Below are positions 33,979 to 42,086 of a DNA stretch of 49,439 nt, one piece after another. The position numbers and the translations under genes were made by a program. Source of the DNA: CAZLBC01 sp964557575 (GTDB lineage: Bacteria; Planctomycetota; Phycisphaerae; SM23-33); the NCBI GenBank assembly GCA_964557575.1, contig CAZLBC010000030.1, positions 1-49,439 on the forward strand, written 5' to 3'. Within the stretch, counting starts at the first letter, position 1, and every line of letters begins with the position of its first letter. The notes under the pieces were generated by a model. That model was not told where the DNA came from. It searched no databases and saw nothing but the letters and a program-made list of their open reading frames with translations.

Positions 33979-34946
33979 TCGGCGCGGCGAAACGAAAACG
34001 GCTGTTCGCCACGCCCGGCGCAATCAGGACCCACGGCCTGCTCGGCATCAATGCCCGCAACGCCGAGTGGCTCCTGCCCGCCAACCCCCGCCGGTTCTAT
34101 CCCCGGGTGGACGACAAGCTGGTCACCAAGGCCCTGTGTGCGGCGGCCGGCATACCCGTCCCCGAGACGTTCGGCGTCATACGCCGCTACGGTGACCTGC
34201 GGCATTTTCGCAAGATCACCGATTCTTTGCCGGGATTCGTCGTCAAGCCCGCCGAGGGTTCCGGCGGCCGGGGAATCGTGGTCGTCCTGGAACGGCAGGA
34301 CGGGACGTACCGCACGGCGGCCCGGGGCACCTGCTCACTCGACGAGATCCGGCACCACGTCTCGTCGATACTCTCCGGGCTCTACAGCCTCGGCGGCAGG
34401 ACCGACAAGGCCCTGATCGAGCGGCGGATCCTCCCCCATGACATCTTCGAATCGATAGCCCGCGGGGGCACGCCCGACATCCGTATCGTGGTCTACGCCG
34501 GCATCCCGGTGATGGCGATGCTCCGCCTGCCAACGAGCACGTCGGGCGGCAAGGCGAACCTCCACCAGGGCGCCGTCGGCGCCGGCGTGAACATCCTCGA
34601 CGGGGTGACCCGTTCGGGGGTGATGAAAAACCGGGCGGTGGACACCCACCCGGACACCGGCGGGCGGATCGCCGGCGTTCATATCCCCTCCTGGGAGATA
34701 CTCATGCGCCACGCCGCGACCCTCTGCGACGTGCTGGAACTGGGGTACTTCGGGGCGGATTTCGTCCTCGACCGGGAGACCGGCCCGATCCTCCTGGAGG
34801 CCAACGCCCGGCCCGGGCTGGCCATACAGATCGCCAACAACTGCGGGCTGCTGCGCCGGCTGGCGTATGCCGCGGACCGCGCCGGGGAGGCGGACACCGT
34901 GGAGCGCCGGCTCGATATCGCCCGGCAGGCGGGAACCATCTTCTGA
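33975..34946 (+). CDS. ATP-grasp ligase (alpha-L-glutamate ligase-like)
   Basis: The protein has 323 residues from ATG 33975, coupled to the membrane gene by an ATGA overlap. ATP-grasp elements are in order: KLVTKALCAAAGIPVPET, FVVKPAEGSGGRGIVVV (glycine-rich loop), ALIERRILPHD, DIRIVVYAGIPVMAMLR, and the metal-binding FGADFVLDRETGPILLEANA, then RPGLAIQIAN. RimK-like members add amino acids to peptides or small molecules. In this conserved neighbourhood the ligase is thought to modify an envelope or secreted peptide; the substrate is unknown. The gene ends two bases from the convergent retropepsin gene. Confidence 0.88.
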   Translation: MIGAAKRKRLFATPGAIRTHGLLGINARNAEWLLPANPRRFYPRVDDKLVTKALCAAAGIPVPETFGVIRRYGDLRHFRKITDSLPGFVVKPAEGSGGRGIVVVLERQDGTYRTAARGTCSLDEIRHHVSSILSGLYSLGGRTDKALIERRILPHDIFESIARGGTPDIRIVVYAGIPVMAMLRLPTSTSGGKANLHQGAVGAGVNILDGVTRSGVMKNRAVDTHPDTGGRIAGVHIPSWEILMRHAATLCDVLELGYFGADFVLDRETGPILLEANARPGLAIQIANNCGLLRRLAYAADRAGEADTVERRLDIARQAGTIF

Positions 34947-34948
34947 CG

Positions 34949-35485
34949 CTACGGCGTCTTGACGGTAAAGGTCCGGGCCGGGTCGACCGCCAGGCCGGCC
35001 TCCCTGATGAACGAGCGTCCCAGGAGCACCGGGTAGTTGAATGCACTCCGGTCGACCAGGTTGACGCGCACCTCCTGCTCGGTATCCCCGAGCCGCACGC
35101 GCAGGATCACGACGGGGCGGCGCTGCGATTGCCCCGCGTGGGTCTTGATGCGGGACATGGCCACCACGGGGCTCTCCACCAGCGTCGCCTTCTTTCCCGT
35201 CCCGAGTGTGAACCGCGCCCACTTCCCCCCCCCCTTCGTGCGGACCCGGCAGTCCGGGGCGTGCACCGAGGACGTGCGGGCGCCCGTATCGAGCTTCGCC
35301 TTCATCCGGACGCCGCCGGGAAACACGCGGACGTATTCCACCCAACCGGCCACCGGTTTCGGACCGTCGGCGGTCACCGCCCCGCGGGGACGGGCATCGC
35401 ACCCCGCCCCCGCGACCGCCGCGAGGACGGCGAGAACCGCAACGGTCCGGTAACGGCACGTTCTTTTCGCGATACGGTGTTTCAT
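34949..35485 (-). CDS. Retropepsin-like aspartic protease lipoprotein (Zn_protease/RimB family)
   Basis: The protein has 178 residues. The signal sequence ends in a lipobox VAGAGC, so it is lipid-anchored. The catalytic motif KLDTGARTSSVHA contains the single Asp-Thr-Gly-Ala of retropepsin-type homodimers; YPVLLGRSFIREAGLAVDP is the conserved C-terminal region. Members were first annotated as ATP-dependent zinc proteases and co-occur with ATP-grasp ligase and 7TM/inactive transglutaminase genes, as here, though convergently rather than in one operon. Confidence 0.88.
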   Translation of the reverse strand: MKHRIAKRTCRYRTVAVLAVLAAVAGAGCDARPRGAVTADGPKPVAGWVEYVRVFPGGVRMKAKLDTGARTSSVHAPDCRVRTKGGGKWARFTLGTGKKATLVESPVVAMSRIKTHAGQSQRRPVVILRVRLGDTEQEVRVNLVDRSAFNYPVLLGRSFIREAGLAVDPARTFTVKTP

Positions 35486-35639
35486 GCCCGTGACCTCATA
35501 CTCCCCGTGTTCATTTCATCCGACAATTGCCGTTCGACGACAATTATACCCGGATTTCGTCTTTGCGATTGACTTCGGCGGTCCGGAAGCGAAAAATATA
35601 ACGCATCGGGTCACCATTTCAGACCCGCGGGAGACAGAC

Positions 35640-36896
35640 ATGAAACGCACACGCCGCTCTATCCTCACCGCCGCGCCCCTCATCCTCGCCGCCGCGTCCT
35701 TCGCCGGCGCGGCCGGCGGCCGTATCGAGCCCGGCGACATCGCGTACATCGGCGCGTTCCGGCTCCCCGACGGCCCCGACGAGATCGGGTGGGGCTGGAG
35801 CGGCCAGGCGATGGCCTACTGCCCCGCCGGCGATCCCGGCGGCCCCGACGACGGGCATCCCGGCTCGCTCTTCGGCGTCGGCCACGACTGGAACCAGTAC
35901 GTCTCGGAGATAGCGATCCCCAAACCGGTCGTCTCGAAACAGAAGAACCGCGCCGATCTGCCGACGGCGAAGACCCTCCAGCAGTTCGCGAATATCCGCG
36001 GCGATCTCTACGGCGAGATGGAACAGCCGCGGGCGGGCCTCGCCTGGCTGCCGAAACAAGGCGGCCAGAAGACCGCCAAGCTCTACTTCTGCTGGGCGCC
36101 GCACCTCGATGAAGTCGGCACGGCCCCCTCTCACGGCTGGTGCGAGACGGACCTCTCGAACCCGAAGCCCGCGGGCCCCTGGTCGGTCGCCGGCCTGCGC
36201 AACTACTTTACCTGCGACTACCTCTTTACGATCCCTGAAGCCTGGGCCGGAAAGCACGTACCCGGCATGCGCCTGGCCACCGGGCGGTACCGCGACGGCG
36301 GGCAGGCCGGCCAGGGGCCCGCCCTGTACGCCTTCGGGCCGTGGAACCACGGCACCCCCCCGCCGAAGAGCGCGACCCTGAAGGCCGTCACCCTCCTGCA
36401 GTACTCGGCGGTCACCGACGAGAAACAGGAGACGATGACCGGCTACCACCACTCCGACGAGTGGTCGGGCGGGGCCTGGATGACCGCGGGTGACACGTCC
36501 GCGGTCGCCTTCGTCGGCACCAAGGGACTGGGGAAGTGCTGGTACGGGTACGGCAACGGCCTGGTCTGGCCCCAGGAAGCCCCCTTCCCGGACGTCCCGA
36601 CCGGCCTGCCGAACAACCAGCGGGGGTGGTGGTCCTCGAAGTTCGTCGCCCGGATCATCCTCTACGACCCCGCCGACCTCGCGGCGGTCGCGGCGGGTAA
36701 GATGAAACCCTCGCAGCCGCAGCCCTACGCGTCGCTGGACATCGGCGAGGTCCTCTACGGCGAGAAGTCCACCCAGCTCGGCCGGCACGTCGGCGCGGCC
36801 TCCTTCGATCATGCCCGCGGCGTCCTCTACGTCTTCGAGTTCCGCGGTGACGACGACAAGTGCCTCGTCCACGCCTGGCGGGTGCGGGGGACGTAA
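35640..36896 (+). CDS. Secreted protein of unknown function
   Basis: The protein has 418 residues from ATG 35640 with GGGAG six bases upstream. It begins with MKRTRRSILTAAPLILAAAS, a signal peptide with a Tat-like twin-arginine-plus-hydrophobic start, though not a full consensus. The mature protein is rich in Trp, Tyr and Gly with repeated strand-turn patterns (PGDIAYIGAFRLPDG, DYLFTIPEAWA, GVLYVFEFRGDDDKCLVHAW), suggesting a beta-propeller or sandwich. I have no firm family name. It is flanked by a diverging lipoprotein and the envelope operon and appears monocistronic. Confidence 0.7.
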   Translation: MKRTRRSILTAAPLILAAASFAGAAGGRIEPGDIAYIGAFRLPDGPDEIGWGWSGQAMAYCPAGDPGGPDDGHPGSLFGVGHDWNQYVSEIAIPKPVVSKQKNRADLPTAKTLQQFANIRGDLYGEMEQPRAGLAWLPKQGGQKTAKLYFCWAPHLDEVGTAPSHGWCETDLSNPKPAGPWSVAGLRNYFTCDYLFTIPEAWAGKHVPGMRLATGRYRDGGQAGQGPALYAFGPWNHGTPPPKSATLKAVTLLQYSAVTDEKQETMTGYHHSDEWSGGAWMTAGDTSAVAFVGTKGLGKCWYGYGNGLVWPQEAPFPDVPTGLPNNQRGWWSSKFVARIILYDPADLAAVAAGKMKPSQPQPYASLDIGEVLYGEKSTQLGRHVGAASFDHARGVLYVFEFRGDDDKCLVHAWRVRGT

Positions 36897-36940
36897 CCCA
36901 AAAAGGACACCTCCCCCCTTTCTCTCCGGGTGATCGGCCG

Positions 36941-36946
36941 TATAAT
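36941..36946 (+). promoter_or_regulatory. -10 element of the TPR-ExbB-ExbD-TonB-like operon
   Basis: A consensus TATAAT lies 53 bases before the ATG at 37000. The -35 region reads CTTTCT at 17 bases, a weak match, so an alternative sigma factor or activator may help. No other promoter-like sequence is seen inside the four-gene run. Confidence 0.35.
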
Positions 36947-36999
36947 TTAACGAGGAGTTTGTGTATGTTCACCTGTTCCGTTTCCTGGAGAAAAAACCC

Positions 37000-39900
37000 A
37001 TGAATCGAATACACGGATACCTTCTGACGTGTTCGATACTCGCGGCCGCCGCCGCGTGCCCCGCGGCGGAACAAGAAACCGCCGACCAGCCCGGACTGGA
37101 CCTGTACTACAACGCCAACGCCCTGTGCAACCGGGGTCTGTACCGGCAGGCGATCAGCGAATACGAGACATTCCTGAAGAAACACCCCGCGCACGAAAAA
37201 GCCCCGGACGCCAAGTGGGCCACGGCCGTCTGCTACTACAACCTCGGCAACCCGAAGCAGGCGGTCTCACTCCTCACGAAGCTCGCCGACGGGGCGGAGG
37301 GTTCCCGCCGGGTCCAGATCGGCGTGCTCCTCGGCTCCTGCCTGCTGGACCTGAAGAAATACGCGGAGGCCGAAAAGGCCCTGCGGGATGCCGTTCAGAA
37401 GGCACAGAAACCGAAGGCCGCGATCATCACGCAGGCCCGGGCGGCCCTGGTCGAGGCCCTCTTCATGCAGAAGCAATGGAAAGACCTGAAGGCGGCCGCC
37501 GACACGGCGCTGAAGGCGGTTCCCGACTCGGTGTACAGCGACCGGATCGAATACCAACGGGCCGTCGCCGCGTTCTACCTCGAACAATACGCGGAGGCCG
37601 AAAAGGCGTTCAAGCAGACCATCGACGGAAAAGCCGACCCGGCGATGCTGCACCGGGCCCGGTTCCGCCGGGGCGAGTGCCTGCGGGAACTGGGCAAGCT
37701 CAAAGAGGCCGCCGCGTCGTTCAGCGCCGCCGCCGCGACCGAGGGCGTCTACCGGAAATACGCCGTGTACAACCTCGGCGTCGTGCGTTTTCTCCAGAAG
37801 GACCACGACGCCGCGATACAGGTCCTCGCCGGCTTCCGGCAGAAGTACGGCGACGGCCGGCTCGCCGACCACGCCGACTACTACCGCGCCCGGGCGCTGC
37901 TGAAAAAGGGCCAGGATGACGGTGCTGAAAAAGTACTCACCGGCCTCCTCTCCCACGAGGTGCTCGGATCGAAAGCCGCGCTCTGGCTCGCCCGGTCGAC
38001 GGTCGCGCGGGGCGACCATCAAAAGGCCGTTGAACTGCTGGCGAATATCGAAAAACGCTTCAGCAAAACCCCGGAGTACGTGGACCTGCTGGCCGAGCGG
38101 GGATCCGCGCGGATGAGTCTCGAACAATACGAGGAGGCCGCGGCGGATTTCGGCACCGCCCGCACGCGCGCCCCGGAAAAAGAGGCCGCCGATCTGCTCC
38201 GGCTGGAGGCCTTCTGCCTGTACAACGGCGAACAGTACGACGACTGCCTCGACCGCTGCGGCGCGTTCCTCAAAAAGTACGGCACGAACGAAAACGTCCC
38301 GGAAATCATCTTCCTGAAATCAGAGGCCTTCTACGCGATGGGCAAGGGCGACGAGGCCTTCGCGGCCTTCAACGGCTTCCTCAAGGCCCACCCGGACAGC
38401 GAACACGCCCCGGTCGCGCGTTACCACCGGGCGAAGCTCCTGGCCGACAAAAAAAAGTGGGCCGCGGCCCTCGCGGACCTGCAAAAGCTCCCCGACGATA
38501 TGGACGACCGCGCGGAGTTCCGGCAACTCCACTTCCGACGGGGCAACTGCTATCTGAACCTCGAGAAGCACGCGGAGGCCATCGGCGAATACCGGACCTT
38601 CACCGACGAACACCCCCTGGCCCGGAACGCGGACACCGCCCTGTTCAACCGCGCGGTTGCCTGCGACCGCGAGAACAAGAGGGCGGAGGCTATCGAGACC
38701 CTCCAGAAACTCGTTTATGAACTCTACGGGAACGCCGGCGACAACAAACCGCACCCCGACATCCTCAAGAAAACTCATCTCTCCATGGCGCGGATGGAAC
38801 TGGGGCGGCTCCTGCTGGAAGCGAATAAACTCGACGACTCCCTCGAAGTGCTGAACGAGGCCGTGGCGGACAAGGAACACTTCACGGACGACGGGCGCGC
38901 CGAATACTACCGGGGCTGGATCAAGCTCAAGCAGGGTGCCGAGAGCGCGGCGGCCTCGTTTTTCACCCGCGCCGCGAAACACGCGAACATGGATTTCGCC
39001 GTCGACGCCGCGCTGCAGGCGGCAATCCTCAACATCCGCGAGAAGCAGTACGGCGAGGCCGAGCGACTGCTGAAACAGGCCGCCGCCGCGGACGCGGACG
39101 CCGCGAAACCGGACATGGTCGCCTACTACCTCGCCCTCTCGCTGGCCCGCCGCGAAAAGTACAAGGACGCCCTCACGCACTTCGAAACCGTCCTGAAAAA
39201 ATACCCGAAGAGCGAGAAGTCAATGCTGTCGCTCTACTGGAAGGGCCGCTGCCAGGAAGAGGTCGAAAAAGACGGCGCGGCGAAGGCCGCCGCCACCTAC
39301 CGGACCTTCCTGGAGAAGTATCCGGACGACGAACTGACCCCCACCGTGCGTCTCGAACTGGCCCGGCTGGATTACACCGACAAAAAGTACGACGCCGTCA
39401 TCGCCTCCGCCGAGCGGATCGTGAAGACAGCCGGCGAGAAGACGATCGCGCCCCGGCTCCGCAAGCAGGCCCTCTACCTTATCGGGTGGGCGGCCAAGAA
39501 GACGAAACAGTTCCAGCGCAGCGCGGAGGCCTTTGAAAAAATACCGGCGATCGAGGGCGGCGAGAAACCGGATTACGCCTCGATCTTCCAGGCCGGTGAG
39601 GCGCGGATGAAGCTCAAGGAATACGAGGCGGCCCGCCGGCACTTCGACCTGGCCGCGAAGAAGGGTACGCCCGAGCTACGGGCCAAGGCCCTGCTCCGCC
39701 GGTCCGAATGCGAGGGCATGCTCGATGAGTGGAAGGCGTCGGAACAGTCCTGCCGTCTCTTCCTCGAGGACTTCCCCGGCGACCCCCTCACCTGCCGCGC
39801 GCACTTCAAGCTGGGCTGGGCACTTGAAAACCAGAACCGCTGCGACGAGGCCGTCACCGCGTACCGGAAGGTCATGGCCCGGAAAAAAAACGACGAGCTG

Positions 39901-40161
39901 TCGGCCCGGAGCCAGTTCCAGATCGGCGAGTGCCTCTACGCGCAGAAAAAGTACGACCGGGCGATCGTGGAATTGACCCGGGTGGTATCCGGGTACGACT
40001 TTCCCGCGTGGTCGGCGCGGGCGATACTGGAGACCGGCAGGATCCTGCAGGCCCAGGACAAGGAAAAGGAAGCCATGGACAGCTACCGGGAAGTGATCGA
40101 CAAATACCCGAAGAGCGATGAAGCCACGGCGGCCAAGAAACTTTTGAGGAAACTTCAGTAA
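37000..40161 (+). CDS. Giant secreted tetratricopeptide-repeat protein of the ExbB/D operon
   Basis: The protein has 1053 residues from ATG 37000 with GGAG upstream; an in-frame GTG at 36961 is less likely. A signal peptide (about 1-22) precedes an almost continuous series of TPR/HEAT-like helical pairs, recognisable by recurring YAEAEKAF, YRKYAVYNLG, YPKSEKSMLSLYWKG and YPDDELTPTVRLELA spacing about every 35 residues. Such solenoids scaffold protein complexes; TPR proteins next to TolQ/TolR-like genes recall YbgF/CpoB, but this one is about four times larger. It is one base from the ExbB start (TAACATG), so the operon is tight. A periplasmic location is predicted. Confidence 0.88.
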   Translation: MNRIHGYLLTCSILAAAAACPAAEQETADQPGLDLYYNANALCNRGLYRQAISEYETFLKKHPAHEKAPDAKWATAVCYYNLGNPKQAVSLLTKLADGAEGSRRVQIGVLLGSCLLDLKKYAEAEKALRDAVQKAQKPKAAIITQARAALVEALFMQKQWKDLKAAADTALKAVPDSVYSDRIEYQRAVAAFYLEQYAEAEKAFKQTIDGKADPAMLHRARFRRGECLRELGKLKEAAASFSAAAATEGVYRKYAVYNLGVVRFLQKDHDAAIQVLAGFRQKYGDGRLADHADYYRARALLKKGQDDGAEKVLTGLLSHEVLGSKAALWLARSTVARGDHQKAVELLANIEKRFSKTPEYVDLLAERGSARMSLEQYEEAAADFGTARTRAPEKEAADLLRLEAFCLYNGEQYDDCLDRCGAFLKKYGTNENVPEIIFLKSEAFYAMGKGDEAFAAFNGFLKAHPDSEHAPVARYHRAKLLADKKKWAAALADLQKLPDDMDDRAEFRQLHFRRGNCYLNLEKHAEAIGEYRTFTDEHPLARNADTALFNRAVACDRENKRAEAIETLQKLVYELYGNAGDNKPHPDILKKTHLSMARMELGRLLLEANKLDDSLEVLNEAVADKEHFTDDGRAEYYRGWIKLKQGAESAAASFFTRAAKHANMDFAVDAALQAAILNIREKQYGEAERLLKQAAAADADAAKPDMVAYYLALSLARREKYKDALTHFETVLKKYPKSEKSMLSLYWKGRCQEEVEKDGAAKAAATYRTFLEKYPDDELTPTVRLELARLDYTDKKYDAVIASAERIVKTAGEKTIAPRLRKQALYLIGWAAKKTKQFQRSAEAFEKIPAIEGGEKPDYASIFQAGEARMKLKEYEAARRHFDLAAKKGTPELRAKALLRRSECEGMLDEWKASEQSCRLFLEDFPGDPLTCRAHFKLGWALENQNRCDEAVTAYRKVMARKKNDELSARSQFQIGECLYAQKKYDRAIVELTRVVSGYDFPAWSARAILETGRILQAQDKEKEAMDSYREVIDKYPKSDEATAAKKLLRKLQ

Positions 40162-40162
40162 C

Positions 40163-41599
40163 ATGTCCCGAAAAGAGAACTACCTGATCGCGGCCGCGGT
40201 TCCGCTTGCGGCACTGGCGCTGGCCTCCGCCTGTTTCGGCGCCGAAGCGGGCGACGCCGCCGAGGTCGAGGGCGCCGACACGCTCCTGGGCCTCCTGATA
40301 AAGGGCGGGTGGGTGATGATACCGCTCGCCTTCTGCTCGGTGCTGGCGCTGGCCCTGACCGTCGAGCGGTTCCTGAGCCTCAGCCGGCGGCGGCTGACCC
40401 CCCCCCACCTGACCGAGGAGCTGAAAAACCTCGTGGTCCGGGGCGGGACGGAGGAGGCCCGGACCTACTGCACGGAAAACCCCTGCCCGATGAGCAACGT
40501 GTTCCTGGCCGGGCTCAACCGCGCCGACGCCGGTATCGAGAAGATGGAAAAGGCAATCGAGGACGCCGGCGCGCGCGAGTACAGCCGCCTGAAGCGGTCG
40601 ATCCGCCCGCTCGAGGTGATCGCGCGGGTCGCGCCCCTGCTCGGCCTGCTGGGCACCGTCTACGGCATGATCTCCGCGTTCCAGGCCGCCTCCGACATCG
40701 AGACGAACAAGGCGGCGCAACTGGCGGTCGGCATCTACGAGGCCCTGGTAACCACCGCGACCGGCCTGACGCTGGCGATACCGGTGCTCATCATCACCCA
40801 GATCCTCTCGCACCGTATCGAGAAGATCGTCGACCTCATGGACGACCGGGTGCTCGAGTTCCTGGAGTACACCGCCTACGTCAAGCCCGCCGAGGAGATG
40901 CACGGGATCGAGCGGGAGGAGCCGAAAACGCCCGCCGCCGCCGCGACCGGCGCGGAGAACTCAGCCCTGCAGCGGGCGATACGGAAGGTCCGCGGCAACG
41001 ATCTGCGCGAGGCCGAGGAACTGCTCCGGGAGATCATCGACGCCGGGACCGACGGCGACGACAGGGACCAGGCCTTCTACTGCCTCGGCTACGCCCTCAA
41101 GCAGCAGGGCCGGTTCCGGGAAGCGCGGGACCACTACCAGACCGTGCTCACCGATTACCCCGACAGCCGTGTCGCGCCCGACGCCCTCTACTCCCGGGGG
41201 GTCTGCGAGGCGAATATCGACGAGGACGGCGAGCAGAAGGCGGCCGCCACGTTCCGGGAATTTCTCGACCGGTACGGGGAGCACAAGCTCGCGCCGACGG
41301 TCATGCTCGATCTCGCCAAGCTCGATTACACCGCCAGGAACTACGAAAGCGTCCTGGACCTCTCCCGGAACATCCTGCAGATCGACAGCCGGGAGAACCT
41401 GCCGGAAAACGTCCGGCAGCAGGCCCGCCGCCTGATGGAGTGGAGCCGCATCGGCCTGGAACGCGAAGAGGAACCGGCCGAGGAGACGGAACCGCCGGAT
41501 GATTCGGGATCGCCGGATAGATCAGAACCGCCGGATGATTCGGGATCGCCCCACGCGCCGGGCGCGAACGACGACCGGCCCGGGGAGAGCGCCGAATGA
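40163..41599 (+). CDS. ExbB/TolQ/MotA-type proton channel fused to a TPR domain
   Basis: The protein has 478 residues. A signal-like N-terminus (about 1-26) and three membrane helices (roughly 45-67, 150-175 and 195-220) form a MotA/TolQ/ExbB module, including PLLGLLGTVYGMISAF and TTATGLTLAIPVLII, the pore-lining motifs. From about 265 the protein continues into TPR-like repeats (YCLGYALKQQGRFREARDHY, AATFREFLDRYGEHKLAPTV) similar to those of the preceding gene, an unusual fusion. The C-terminus is a Pro/Asp/Ser/Glu linker with a duplicated 26-base unit. Its stop overlaps the ExbD start. Confidence 0.9.
   Translation: MSRKENYLIAAAVPLAALALASACFGAEAGDAAEVEGADTLLGLLIKGGWVMIPLAFCSVLALALTVERFLSLSRRRLTPPHLTEELKNLVVRGGTEEARTYCTENPCPMSNVFLAGLNRADAGIEKMEKAIEDAGAREYSRLKRSIRPLEVIARVAPLLGLLGTVYGMISAFQAASDIETNKAAQLAVGIYEALVTTATGLTLAIPVLIITQILSHRIEKIVDLMDDRVLEFLEYTAYVKPAEEMHGIEREEPKTPAAAATGAENSALQRAIRKVRGNDLREAEELLREIIDAGTDGDDRDQAFYCLGYALKQQGRFREARDHYQTVLTDYPDSRVAPDALYSRGVCEANIDEDGEQKAAATFREFLDRYGEHKLAPTVMLDLAKLDYTARNYESVLDLSRNILQIDSRENLPENVRQQARRLMEWSRIGLEREEEPAEETEPPDDSGSPDRSEPPDDSGSPHAPGANDDRPGESAE
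41489..41550 (+). repeat. 26-base direct repeat in the ExbB fusion tail
   Basis: gaaccgccggatgattcggg plus atcgcc occurs at 41489-41514 and 41525-41550 (period 36), giving two EPPDDSGSP units in the acidic Pro-rich tail. In-frame repeat length suggests slippage-type length variation. Confidence 0.8.
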
Positions 41600-42036
41600 G
41601 GATTCCCCGCCAGGAAGAGCCGCAGGGCGGCATCATAAACCTGGAGTCTCTCCTGGACGTGATATTCATCCTCCTGGTCTTCTACGTCGCGACCGCGGAG
41701 TTCCGGGAGGAGGAGCGCGACGTCAACGTCCGGCTGACCGACACCAGCCTGCAGCAGTCGACGCTCAGCAGCAAGAAGAAGCTGATCGTCATCAACGTCT
41801 ACGGCGCGGATCGGGCCGGCGAGGACCCGCCCTACGTCGTGTCCGGCAAGCGGGTCTCCCTGCGTAAAATCCGAAAAATGGCCGAGGACGCCCGCAAGCG
41901 CGACCCCGGCCAGAAAGTGCTCGTCAGGGGCGACGAAATGGCCTACCACGGAAACGTCGCCCGGGCCGTCAACCAGTGCCGCCTGGCGGGCATCAAGGAA
42001 GTCAACATCGGCTACGATTACAAGCCGACCGAATAG
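41596..42036 (+). CDS. ExbD/TolR-type proton-channel partner
   Basis: The protein has 146 residues from ATG 41596, overlapping the ExbB stop as ATGA. One N-terminal membrane helix carries the conserved Asp in LLDVIFILLVFYVATA, the proton-relay residue of ExbD/TolR. A periplasmic alpha/beta domain follows (LIVINVYG, VSGKRVSLRKIRKMAEDA, KVLVRGDEMAYHGNVARAV), with the usual VLVRGDxxxxxG signature. It energises an envelope partner together with ExbB, most likely the protein encoded by the next gene. Confidence 0.92.
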   Translation: MRIPRQEEPQGGIINLESLLDVIFILLVFYVATAEFREEERDVNVRLTDTSLQQSTLSSKKKLIVINVYGADRAGEDPPYVVSGKRVSLRKIRKMAEDARKRDPGQKVLVRGDEMAYHGNVARAVNQCRLAGIKEVNIGYDYKPTE

Positions 42037-42086
42037 AACGGCGCGGGGCGCGGCTGCCGCCGGTACCCGCGCGACAGGTTGACGAC

